From contig CM060680.1 in NCBI GenBank assembly GCA_030686995.1, positions 204,339,322-204,403,321 on the forward strand: 64,000 bases of DNA, written 5' to 3'. The translations under genes were made by a program, and so were the position numbers. The stretch comes from Artemisia argyi. Its lineage: Eukaryota > Streptophyta > Magnoliopsida > Asterales > Asteraceae. Every line of letters starts with the position of its first letter. The stretch's first letter is position 1. Below are positions 35,307-45,674 of this stretch, piece after piece. The notes beneath the pieces were generated by a model that saw only the letters and a program-made list of their open reading frames with translations, was not told the DNA's origin and searched no databases.

Positions 35307-35900
35307 TATCATTTATAGTAAAAACACATAGATAATACAATGGTCGTAAAAAATAAAAAAGTATTGGAATATTTGCTCTGATGGATATTGAACTTAAGAC
35401 ATATAGGGTACAAGAGGCAGACATAACCATAAGACCAAACATCCCAACTATTAGTATGTGACAATGGTTTTTTATTTAACTGACAAAACGTTTGAAAGAC
35501 ACTTTTTGATTTGTTACTTTTGTTGCATTATTTTGCATATGGTTTACATGGAGATCAGGTACTCTATCTCTATGATTGCACGACTCACCATCGCCACTGT
35601 ATTCCGCCGTACAGCAACCTTCACTGCGCCACCATCACTTCGACGCCGGTCAGTTTCAACCACAACTGCAGTTCATTCACAAACGCTACGTCATCAATGC
35701 TCTTGTTCAGTTTAATTAATTATATTTAACATTTTAATTATTTATTTTATTTAGTTATCAGGTGGAGGTAATGCGATATAATGAATTCGAGGGTTTTTTT
35801 TTTTTTTTTTTAGTAGCATTAATTTGTGTTGCGTAATTGAGAGCGAAGAAGTAGATTGCATTGCATTTTATAAGTAGCGGTATATTAGTCAAACAATATG
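35307..35900. other. Non-coding DNA
   Basis: Short overlapping frames at 35458-35729 have no recognisable domain. A poly-T run lies at about 35795-35812. Confidence 0.4.
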
Positions 35901-36168
35901 TACTATATATTATGTGTATTGCTATTAGAGACAACAAATAATATGTTGATCACAACAATAAAAGATAAAGTGTATAGAACGATACCTTGAACCGTCTGAT
36001 TGTCAGACTCCAAGAACACAAACAAGGAAAAAAAGTGTAGTATATATTATGTGTAATGCTATTAGAGACAAACAAATAATATGTTGATCACAACAATAAA
36101 AGATAAAGTGTTGAAACGATACCACGAACCGTTTGATTGTTAGACTCCAAGAACACAAACAAGGAAAA
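35901..36168. repeat. Tandem duplication of about 135 bp
   Basis: Two units, each ending TAGACTCCAAGAACACAAACAAGG or a close variant (35901-36039, 36040-36168). Confidence 0.85.
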
Positions 36169-36577
36169 TGTTGAGGCCTGTTATTTTCACAGTTTCATTA
36201 AGACAGATGTGTCCTCTCCACGGTGCTTGAGAAATCATGAGCATCTATCTCCCAGGATACAACAACAACGAATAACATCGTTAGCACAAACGAGTTATCA
36301 AGGCGAACCAATATGTTCCTTCACTCTATTACAAACCGATACAAAGATGAAAGAAAAGCACACATTGGGGTTGTTGATACAAAAGTTCAGCGTTCCTAGT
36401 TTGTGTGTCTTCAAAGATGAAAGAAGAGCACACAATTTATAGGGAATAATGATGGAGGTAAATGGTCACGTTAGTTACCAAAAACTAATGTCTCATGAAT
36501 TAAAATTAATCATACATTAATTTTATTCTTAATTCACATTAGTATGTTTGATGACATCATCAATTGTCATTCAACAT

Positions 36578-37090
36578 TTTTTTTGAACATAAATTTCATT
36601 TCACTCCTCACAAATGGAGGTAATTTGAACACAACAAGTTACATCGAACATAATGTGCAAAATCGAAACCGACTTGCCAAACAAAATACACAAGGTAATA
36701 AGTTAAGTCAAAACAAGACATACACCATAATAGTTGTGACACACTACAACAACACCATACAAGGGTGGGGGGAATCACCAGAGTGAGCTTTTGGTAGACA
36801 CAACCATATGAAGGTGTAGCTTGACAAAAGTACATAAAGTACATAAAACATACAAATGGAGATAAAACTAAGCATCCTTAAAGGAGCCAGACCTAAACCT
36901 AACAGATCTAAAGTCGAAACCCAAGGCAGCATCAAGCCATCGATGACGGACCACAACAGATCTGAGCAGAAGAGACCGGAAGGCAACAGATCTGAGCAGA
37001 ACAGCGGTGGCGGCAGCGAGCGGCGGCAATTGGGAGATGACAGATCTGTGGTAAGGATTTTTATTGAAGGAATGGGAAAGTACAAAAGAG
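36578..37090 (-). mobile_element. Possible short retroposon on the minus strand
   Basis: On the minus strand a segment with GC-richer, UTR-like sequence (repeated CAGATCTG motifs at 36900-37050) ends in A8 (36578-36585). The A tail suggests retroposition (SINE or truncated LINE), but I find neither target duplications nor A/B boxes. Confidence 0.3.
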
Positions 37091-37555
37091 GTCCGGACGG
37101 TCGGCCGAAACCGACCGCCGGATTTATTTAGATAAGGGGTGAAGTTTGGTTGGTGGATATTTAGAGAGAGGTTGGAGTAATTATTTTAGAGAGAGAGAGG
37201 TTGCTATGTGTGACTAGTCATTTAACATTTTGACCACATATTCCAATACAATATGTACTTATATTTTAATTTTTTAAATTTTAAGTAAACGTGTTTTCTC
37301 TTTACATGTAGTATATAGATTATAGATATAGAAGTAGATATACATGCAAACTTTCTCTAGAATAGTAATCATTTTCAACAACTTTGTATTGCTAAACTTT
37401 GTGACCCAATGATAAATATACATGCATACACAATCTATCTATAGCCAAAGTCATTGACCCATCAACGAGCTGAAATGTGTTAAGATTAAAGTTTTTGTAG
37501 ATAATAAAATTCTCTCAGAAGACTGAGGCAATTAGAAAATTTTAAAGTGAAACTT

Positions 37556-37596
37556 GTCCCACATTGATGGTTGAAGAAAATTTAATGTGTTTATAG
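37556..37596 (+). promoter_or_regulatory. snRNA-type Pol III promoter of P5 (USE + TATA)
   Basis: USE GTCCCACATTG (37556-37566) and TTTATAG (37590-37596) are separated by 23 bp, which is Pol III-type spacing. Confidence 0.7.
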
Positions 37597-37620
37597 CTAA
37601 ATCAATGGAACCGTTATTAT

Positions 37621-37684
37621 GGTGTGGTGTACGACTTGGGGTACAATACTTACTTTGGGATTCCAAGTTCTGTCTCGCATCTTT
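37621..37684 (+). ncRNA. P-type hairpin RNA gene (P5)
   Basis: The predicted start (TATA start + 31) is exactly 37621, the first base of a 21 nt arm (37621-37641). It pairs with 37661-37681 at 19 of 21 positions (several G-U). TTT follows (37682-37684), shorter than a strong terminator. The loop 37642-37660 includes AUACUUAC (37646-37653), identical to the 5' end of plant U1 snRNA. Gene M4 is convergent, 200 bp away. Confidence 0.6.
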
Positions 37685-37883
37685 ATAGAAACTGTATTCG
37701 ATTCGGCTACCATTTGCAAATTTTTAGAAACCGTATCCGATTCGGCTATCATTTGCAAATCCTATGTTTGATTGTGTAAATTATTTAACTACCATTCTTT
37801 TCTTCACACGTAAAATGCAACTCAAAATTGTTACACAAGTAAACACACTTCTCCTACGGTTTTTTTTTAATACTAATATGAAC

Positions 37884-37942
37884 AAAAATTTATAATGTTT
37901 CTCCACCCGCACAGGTAGGCGGGGCGAGAAACAAAGAAAATT
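37884..37942 (-). ncRNA. Candidate Pol III hairpin RNA, M type (copy M4)
   Basis: Minus strand: USE TCCGACATTG (38005-37996, one change in the core), 24 bp, CTTATAA (37971-37965), start expected about 37940. RNA: outer AATTT/AAATT, middle TTTCTC/GAGAAA, inner CCCGC/GCGGG, then T5 (37888-37884). About 59 nt. In M5 the middle helix is TTTCTT/AAGAAA, a compensatory C-G to U-A change. Confidence 0.55.
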
Positions 37943-38370
37943 ACTTAGTCCTCAAATTTGTCACTTATAAGAAACTTTACATTTTGTTTACCCACCAATG
38001 TCGGAAAAGTTCCACTTGTATTGCGTTTTCAAGCTATTTGCATCAAATGTGGCTCACTTGGTCATTTTGAAAATCGATGGTTAATTTAAAACTTCATATT
38101 CGACATATCTCATCTTGTTGCAAAGCTCTCGCCAAGGAAAATGCAAACTCTCAAACTAATACTACGTACTTATATAGATAACATATACATGTTATTGTAT
38201 AATTAGTTTAGTGCGTAGTTGGCAAAAGTCATGTCTGAAAACATTTTTTCCAACATAAATATGATGTTAGATAAGCATAGGAAGTATAAACAACGTATTC
38301 ACCATAAACAACGTATTTGATTGCATGTTGAATATATAACTATCCGAGTATGCGATGTTAGATAAGCATG

Positions 38371-38374
<4 letters not shown>

Positions 38375-38435
<61 letters not shown>
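38375..38435. repeat. (TA)n microsatellite
   Basis: About 30 TA units inside a repeat-family segment that is uninterrupted elsewhere. Confidence 0.95.
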
Positions 38436-38438
<3 letters not shown>

Positions 38439-39231
38439 GACGTATCCGATTGCACCATCTAGTGTAATATTAAATAAGATATAATCATACGTATTGATCA
38501 ACTAAATGATGTGATGTAGCTTACTGATACTTTTGCCCTTAAAAGTCATGTGAACACCATCTAGAGAACAAGAAAGTGAGCCAAAACGCATTAGCAAAAA
38601 CCACCTTAAACTTCATCCTCTTCATGTCTGATCAAATGCGATGAGCAATGTAAAGATTAAATCGTGCCGGAGGCACATAGTTTAACATATAAATATGTTA
38701 AGTTTGGTCATATTATACCTATGAAGCTCCAACGGGTTAAACATGAATAACTAAAAACTTACTCTATCTATAACGATGCATTTCAAATGTTGCCTTGTTT
38801 AATTTGTTATATTCAATAAATAAATCATTTACTTTCATACAATGTTAGACAAAACAATGTTTTTGGGTCACGAAAATTGATGACTGAACCCATCTTGATC
38901 GATAGTACTTGTATTGACATGTTACCTTGTTCGTTCATGTCAATATCATTTTGTAACGATAACACATAAAGAAAGCTTGTATCAAACCATGTTATTATGT
39001 CACCAATTTATTTGTACACCTCGAGAAAAGTAGTCATTTTAGAGTACATGTAATGTTTATACAAACTCATTACAAAACAACAGCAAAAAAAAGTACTCGT
39101 AATGGATTTCATGATACGCCCGTGTTGGATAACTATCGTAGTTTAGTTTAGGGTACATGTAATGTTTATACAAATTCATTACAAAACAACAGCAAAAAAA
39201 AAGTACTCGTAATGGATTTCATGATACGCCC
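38436..39231. repeat. Repeat-family unit flanks
   Basis: Non-coding sequence recurring in the window. Part (38885-39000, GATCGATAGTACTTGTATTGACATG...) reappears at 49330-49440 and other parts at 26800-27130 and 41950-42280. The segment around 39047-39159 is duplicated at 39160-39271, including the first 34 bp of the solo LTR. Confidence 0.7.
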
Positions 39232-39513
39232 GTGTTGGATAACTATCGTAGTTTATTTATTACTAGTATGCTTTATTAGGATAAGTGTTGGAGTCATTGT
39301 TTAGGATATGTCTTGAGTCATGTGAGGATAAGTCTTATGTTTGTGAGAGTTATCTCATAAACTAGTATTTAAGGTGTCATATATTATTAATGAATCAATC
39401 AATCAAAGTTTAAGATAAACCAATATCTAGTTCTTCTCTTCTATTTCTTAAGGAGCTCGCACACGCTAAAAGTGGTGCCTTATCCCGATACAACCTCTAA
39501 CCGGGTCGTATCA
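39232..39513 (+). mobile_element. Solo LTR, 282 bp, 5 bp target duplication
   Basis: Starts TGATACGCCC and ends GGGTCGTATCA. TTTCA flanks both sides (39227-39231, 39514-39518). The host repeat unit reads on across it (GGATTT...TTTCATGTAATCG). A partial copy of its first bases at 39112 results from a local duplication made after insertion. Confidence 0.8.
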
Positions 39514-39832
39514 TTTCATGTAATCGTTTGCTTGAGGGAACTTTTGGAACTATATCAACAATAAAAGAAAACTGTCAATGAGATTTTCGTTAACTTGAAC
39601 ATTGTTTTACATATTTTGTGGGGGCTTGAAACTATTTAGAATTTCACAACTAACTAAAATGTCACAAGATTGAAGTTGCTGTACATAAAATATTGTCTCT
39701 CTCAAGTTAAGGTAAATGTAAAATCACAAAAAAATAAATAAATAAATGAATGAAAATCTAGTTTCTCCCACATAGGTGGATATACAAAAATTTAATTTGT
39801 TTTTATAGCTAAAACTATTGGAACAATATAAT

Positions 39833-39898
39833 ACGGTGGATGTGCATTTAGAACAAAAGGCATTTGAGATTCTAGTGTCCCATACATCGCACTTTTTT
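39833..39898 (+). ncRNA. P-type hairpin RNA gene (P6)
   Basis: USE CTCCCACATAG (39765-39775), 26 bp, TTTATAG (39802-39808), predicted start 39833. The hairpin starts at 39836: GTGGATGT pairs with ACATCGCAC (one bulge), and GCATTTAGAA pairs with TTCTAGTGT across an unpaired CCCAT on the 3' side. It ends directly before T6 (39893-39898). The USE differs from consensus at two or three positions, so strength is uncertain. Confidence 0.5.
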
Positions 39899-40695
39899 AA
39901 AAGAATGTAGGAAATGATTTTTAAAAAGGCATCGTATTTTATGCTTTATAAATTCAAAGATAGATACACGTCAAATGTGGCCTATAGTTTAATTTGTGAT
40001 ATTCAATAGATAAATCATTTACATGATATAAAAATAGACAAAAAAAAAAGTACTTGTGTCACTAAATTTGTGGTGACTGAACCTATCGTGATTGATAGTA
40101 ATTGTATCGACTCTGGCAGACTCATAAATTTGTCAAAGTATATGCACTTTAGTTAAAAATAGATAAAGGGTATACACTTTATATTAAAATCTAAGAAAAT
40201 GTTAAACATCAAACATTTTCATTACGGATGATGTTCAAAAGGTATGCACGTGCATACTACATGCTTTAAGTATGCCGGGCCTTATGTAGCGACATCTTAC
40301 CTTTTTTGTCCATATCATATCTCCGATTCTTATACACCAAGATCAATTTTTAACACAAACATAAATATTAGAGCTTGTATCAAACCATGTAATTATGTCA
40401 CTAATTTATTATTTATCCCTTTATTTGTTTCCTTTTAAGAAAAATTGTCATTTTAACGTGCATAAAATGTTTATAAAAAGTCATTAAAATGTTAAATAAA
40501 ACTCCTATTATGGATTTTCATGTAATCATTTACTTGAAGGAACTATAATAAAACTCCTATTATGGATTTGTAACTATTTAGAATCTTGCAATGAGCTAGA
40601 CTGTGCCAATCTTGAAGCTGTTGTAGGTGAAATATTGATTCTCTCAAAGTAAAGACAAATAGAAAATCTGAAAAAGAAATATAAAAGTGGAGTTT

Positions 40696-40739
40696 GTCCC
40701 ACATTGGATGAGGTACAAACATTTAATTTGTTTTTATAG
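40696..40739 (+). promoter_or_regulatory. snRNA-type Pol III promoter of P7
   Basis: USE 40696-40706 and TATA 40733-40739, 26 bp apart. Confidence 0.6.
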
Positions 40740-40763
40740 CTAAAACTGTTGAAATAACATTGT

Positions 40764-40809
40764 CTTGTTGTTTATGACCTTTGATACAAAAGTCACTATA
40801 ACATCTTTT
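40764..40809 (+). ncRNA. P-type hairpin RNA gene, short (P7)
   Basis: USE GTCCCACATTG (40696-40706), 26 bp, TTTATAG (40733-40739), predicted start 40764. Hairpin from 40766: TGTTGT/ATAACA, TGAC/GTCA and TTTG/CAAA with small internal loops, closed by T4 (40806-40809). It is the shortest copy (about 46 nt). Confidence 0.45.
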
Positions 40810-40965
40810 CAAAAGAGACAAAATAAGTAACCAACTTTATCTATTACCGCCTGCCAAAATACTGGTGTTTGTGTTGACTTTCACCGTCATTTGGCTTTTT
40901 TCATGTGTTGACTTTCACCGTCATTTGGCTTTTTTCAATTGCGTTTACTTTTACCATTAATCCCG

Positions 40966-40974
<9 letters not shown>

Positions 40975-40997
<23 letters not shown>

Positions 40998-41164
40998 CAA
41001 AATTCAAACAATGTACGTAATATGTATCTTACCAATTTAGCGGTTACCACTTAGAAAAAGTACATGAATTATCACTATTACACTTATTATATATATATTT
41101 TAGCGTAACGTTAAGGGGAAAAAAATACTTTGTTTTTTTTCATTTATTAATACAAGTTTTTGTA

Positions 41165-41195
<31 letters not shown>
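40975..41195. repeat. Poly-T tracts
   Basis: T runs at about 40970-40997 and 41172-41195 in AT-rich DNA without a recognised element. Confidence 0.8.
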
Positions 41196-41501
41196 GTTTA
41201 AGTAATAATTTTGTTTCTTCGCTTCTATACCAATTATACTTATAGTTTAAAGCAATGTTTAGAAAAAACTTCTTTTTAAGAAATATAACTCACATGATGG
41301 GTGTAAAGTATAAGTACATGTATAAGAATATTATCTATATAGCCAAAGTCATTTGACCCATCAACGAACTAAAATGTGTCAAGATTGAAGTTTTTGTAAA
41401 TAAGAATATTATCTCTCAAAGTTAAGGCAATTAGAAAAATTCAAGTGGGACTTGTCCCACATTGCTGGTTGGATTATAGCTAAATCAATGGAGCTATTAG
41501 T

Positions 41502-41571
41502 GTCAAGCTGTATACTACCAAGGATATAAAACTTAGCTTAGGATTCTTAGTAGTAAACAGCTTCGCTTTTT
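41502..41571 (+). ncRNA. P-type hairpin RNA, defective promoter (P8)
   Basis: USE GTCCCACATTG (41454-41464) is followed after only 8 bp by ATTATAG (41473-41479). A 16-18 bp deletion has shortened the spacer, which should inactivate the promoter. The hairpin is excellent: 41502-41522 pairs with 41546-41566 at 18 of 21 positions, and T5 (41567-41571) follows at once. The start measured from the TATA (41504) again falls at the stem base. Confidence 0.5.
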
Positions 41572-42684
41572 AAACCCGTATCAGATTTGGCTACCATTTG
41601 CAAATCCTATATTTAATTACATATATTGTTTGGCTCACTTGGTCATTTAGAGAATTGATGTTTTATTTAGAACTACATATTCGACATATCTCAGCTTGTT
41701 ACAAGGAAAATGCAAACTCACAAAACTAATACTGTGTACTTATATAGATAAGTAGATAACATATGCGTGTTATTGTATCTTATTCCATATGATCGATCGA
41801 GAATAGAATAATATTCTAATGAAATTGTAATCATAAACATTGATTTCATTGTTAGATAAGCATGGGGAGATATCCTGAATGCCTGTTAAATAAATAGACG
41901 ACGTATTCGATTGCACCATCTAGTATAATCTTAAAATAGATATAATCATATGTACTGATCAACCAAATGATGTGATGTACTTAACTGATACTTTTGTCCG
42001 TAAAAGTCATCAGAACACTTTCTAGACAGCAAGAAAGTGAGTCAAAACGCAGCAGCACGCAAAAAGCCGCCTTAGACTTCATCCACTTCGTTGATGATAA
42101 AATGCAACAAGCAACACAAAGATTGAACCGTACGGCTGGAACATACTTTAACATAGAAATATGTTAACTTTGGTCGTATCATACCTCCGAAGCTCCAACG
42201 GGTTAAACATGAATAGGTAAAAACTTATCACTAATGATTCATGTCAAATGTTGCCTTGTTTCATTTGTTATATTCAATATGGGTACATATAGTAGATGTT
42301 GCTAATTACATGATGTATGGACATATTATGATGTTTAGCTTTTTCTGTAACGTAACTTTGTAGATAACAGGATAGAAGCTTTGTATAGATTTGCAAGTGG
42401 ACCTTAACTCTACTCGTTTCAAGACAACAATAGAAAAGCTCCTAATGGATTTTTATTTAATCGTTTGCTTGGGGGAACTTTTTGAACTAAAACAACATTA
42501 GAAAAAAGCTGCCAGTGAGATTTTTGTTCACTTGAACATTGTAATACTAATGTATGTACAACTAATATTTAGTGGGGGCTTGTAACTATTTAGAAATTCG
42601 CAACTAACTAAAATGTGTCAAGATTGAAGTTAGTTGATGAAATATTGTCTCTTTCAAGGTAAAGACAAATGGAAAGTATAGGTT

Positions 42685-42727
42685 ATCCCACATAGGTGGA
42701 TGTACAAATATTGAATGTGTTTATATA
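42685..42727 (+). promoter_or_regulatory. snRNA-type Pol III promoter of P9
   Basis: USE ATCCCACATAG (42685-42695) and TTTATATA (42720-42727), exactly 24 bp apart. It has the best TATA box of the family, identical in type to plant U6 promoters. Confidence 0.65.
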
Positions 42728-42750
42728 GGCAAAACCATGGGAGCATCATT

Positions 42751-42826
42751 GTCTTGACTCTTGATGCATACCACTTTGGAATACAAAAGCAACTATAGAT
42801 TCAAAGTCGTATACATCAGCCTTTTT
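42751..42826 (+). ncRNA. P-type hairpin RNA gene (P9)
   Basis: Predicted start 42751. Arm 42761-42778 pairs with 42802-42819 at 16 of 18 positions, extended by GAAT/ATT towards the loop. T5 follows at 42822-42826. Unlike the other copies about 10 nt precede the stem, so the start may lie slightly further on. Predicted RNA 66-76 nt. Confidence 0.5.
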
Positions 42827-42954
42827 AAACAAACTAGACGAGTATAGCAACGGAATTTTATAGCGATAGATAGTTTATTAATAAAAAAAAGTTTATAAGT
42901 TATAAACGAAAAATAATAAAAGTTTGAATATCTGAGAATTAAACATAATGTTCT

Positions 42955-43380
42955 GAAACCCGGTTCGACCCAGGTGGTTCAACCGGTTGAACCGTTCCGG
43001 GTGAAAAATGGGTCGATTTAAACCGGGTCAACTTGCTAGGTTGGGTCGAAAACGGGTTAAATTAAACTGGGTCAACCCGCCGGGTTTGAAGCGTCCCGGG
43101 TCAACCGATTTGTGTTTTAATTGGTTGTATTTAATTTGATAGATTTGTTTTTAAGTGGTTGTAAAATGTAAATAAATCATTGTACTTTTAAGTAATGGAT
43201 AATGTTTTGAAACCCGGTTCGACCCGGGTGGTTCAACCGGTTGAACTGTTAAGGTCGAAAATTGGTCGATTTAAACCTGGTCAACTTGCTAGGTTGGATC
43301 GGAAGTGGGTCAAATTAAACCAGGTCAACCCGTCTGGTTTTAAGCGTCCCGAGTCAACCCAGTTTGTGTTTTAATTGGTT
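42955..43380. repeat. Tandem duplication of about 250 bp, CCGGTTCGACCC-rich
   Basis: Two units start GAAACCCGGTTCGACCC (about 42955 and 43208) and contain repeated GGTCAAC/AACCGG motifs. The second is interrupted near its end by the Stowaway at 43384. Confidence 0.85.
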
Positions 43381-44471
43381 GTACTCCCTCCGTCCCAAAT
43401 TTATTGTCCACTTTGAATATTCAAAGTCAAACTAGTTAAACTTTGACCTTAAATATATATATATTTTTGTTATATAATACTTGATGAAAATTTATACCAT
43501 TAAAAATTACACTTAAAACCCAATCCATTTATATATTTTGTATCAAATATTATATAACACCCACAAAAATATTTAAAGTCAAAGTTTAAGAAGAAAGACT
43601 AAAAAGAGTACTACTAAATACACCAAATAACTTTTAAACATTAAAAACTGTGCTACTTTTATACTACTTTTATACTCGTAATTTGCAAAAGAGAAATATG
43701 TGATTAATGAACACTTCTAGTCTCTTAAATATAGTAGTAGGCTAGCTACTTGAAACTTATCATAAAGATATTTTATACATTAATTATATTTATTTTATTT
43801 TTAATTATTATTTAATACATTAATTATATTCATTAGTTTTTTGAACGTTTTATTTTCTCTATTTGGGTGAAAAATATGCAAAACTGTTTTCATGGACCTA
43901 AACTGAACTTGTTTTTACACACTTGTATGCGGAAAAACCTAAGTTGCCTGAATCCCACATTTGCCCACTATCAACAATCGTCAATTCCTGCTGAGAAACG
44001 CGTATGATATAAATAGATCTATTGAGGGTGACTCCTCCGTTTGGTTGGCCACGCATTAGGCCAAAGCGGACGTATACCATGACGACCTTTTTGCCGAGTG
44101 ACTGGGGATTACATATAAAAGAGAAAATGCATCTGGATGGGAGGACACATATGTTAGTCGTCAAAATGTGTTTCGCGAATATTATTATCGTATTCCGGAA
44201 AATATTGACCTAACAAAGTAATTATGTAACTTTCTTTATATTGTATTTCTAATTATTCATTTTTAATTAAAAAAATGTATTATTTGTTCACTTATATATA
44301 AGTACATATGTATATAACACAAGTAAAAAATAACTATGTGACAAAAATAAAAAAATAACTAAAAAAAATAAATACGAAAAATGAAAAAAAATAATAATAT
44401 ATAAATAGTCGATCAAAAGAAAATTAAATAACAATGAGAATGAGCATAGAAATGGTGATGTATTAATAGTG

Positions 44472-44516
44472 ACTAGCAGGGTACCCGCGCGATACGGCGG
44501 CGGGTACCCTGTGACT
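44472..44516 (-). mobile_element. Helitron-like 3' terminus, minus strand
   Basis: On the minus strand a hairpin CCCGCCGCCGTATCGCGCGGG is followed 8 bp later by CTAGT (44476-44472). It would close a Helitron lying at higher coordinates. The GC-rich, exon-like DNA at 44880-45310 could be its captured content. The 5' TC end was not found. Confidence 0.5.
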
Positions 44517-44747
44517 ATATTTTCTGATAACGTGATGTATTGCATTTGCCAAATATATTGAGGAATATAGATTTTGGAAAAAGTTATATGAGTTGATTCT
44601 TTGTTTTATTGGAAAAATGATTTCGTGAACAATGGCTCAAGTTTCGTTAAATTTCGAGTCCGTTAGCTATGTCGTTTGAGCCCCGAACCGTTTTGACGAA
44701 AAGTATTGTTAGTTGGCACTAACACCCCCTCCGCCACATAGTTACAC

Positions 44748-44805
44748 CGCCCCCCCCCCCCTCACTTTTGTTTGTACATGTTTGGCCCCTCCAATTTTAT
44801 AAAAC

Positions 44806-44869
<64 letters not shown>

Positions 44870-44870
44870 A
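44748..44870. repeat. C run and (TC)n microsatellite
   Basis: C12 at 44751-44762, then about 30 TC units at 44809-44868. Confidence 0.95.
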
Positions 44871-44879
44871 CTCATAAAA

Positions 44880-45310
44880 ACACACATACACTCACTCTTT
44901 TTCTCTCATTTCTCTCTCTCTCTCCCACCCCTCACCGGATTTTCATAAATTCCGGCCAACACCAGCAGATTCCGGCGCCGGTCACCGGAAAAATTTCCGA
45001 CCAAACCTTTTGTTTGCCGAATCGATAGATCGGCTTATTCCCGTCATTTCTGGAGCTTTTGAGCTCGTGTAAACCACCGGAGCACTACCCACACGCCACC
45101 ACAGTCGACCACCACCATCACCGAAGACCACCACCACCTTCACCCTTGCTTTTCTCTCGGTAAAACAACCCCACGCATCCCTATTCGCTTGTTTTCTGTC
45201 AACTTAAATTTTCCGGCTTATTTTGTGTGACCCATTCGCTTGTTTTGTTCTTTTGTGGGCCCCTTTGGTTGCGACTCGCCTCGACTCAGACGAACTCACC
45301 GAGTCAACTC
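44880..45310 (+). other. GC-richer segment resembling a plant gene 5' end
   Basis: Next to a CT-rich tract, as in plant 5' UTRs, lies Pro/Thr-rich CCACCACC sequence with a possible donor TCTCG|GTAAAAC at about 45160. No convincing start codon and protein could be fixed. It may be a captured promoter and first exon within the Helitron-like element. Confidence 0.25.
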
Positions 45311-45674
45311 GGTGAGGTTTTATTATTTTGGGAAATATATAGATGGTTGTACATTATGTTCTAATAATTGTAATATTATGTTTAGGGGTGTTTTTAATTG
45401 TATTTAATGTATAATTCTAAGATTTTGGTCTGAATTTCGAGTTATGCTTGTTTAGGTTATACATAATGCTTCGCTTGTTGTACTTATTAAAAATCATTGC
45501 TTTAAAGTGTTGTAAACATTGCATAATTTTTTGTACATTTGAAATTTTTGGAGAGAGAGTCGTTTGTCTATTATATGTAGTATAGATATTTATAAGAGAA
45601 AAAATACTAGTACTAATAAGATTAATTTTACAATTATTATCTACTTATTTTGGTACTAAATGGGGTGATTCGGT

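Noticed and set aside
36744..37131. Frames of 91-113 codons on both strands around the CAGATCTG repeats
   Set aside because: Low-complexity composition, opposite-strand overlap and no recognisable domain. More likely UTR-like retroposon sequence.
37556..37684. That the P genes are ordinary U1, U6, U3 or 7SL genes or pseudogenes
   Set aside because: Only the promoter is snRNA-like. Apart from the 8 nt AUACUUAC in some loops, none of the conserved bodies of U1, U6, U3 or 7SL is present, and the start position does not coincide with that motif.
43943..43954. USE-like ATCCCACATTTG
   Set aside because: No TATA box lies at a Pol II or Pol III distance and no hairpin or T-run follows.
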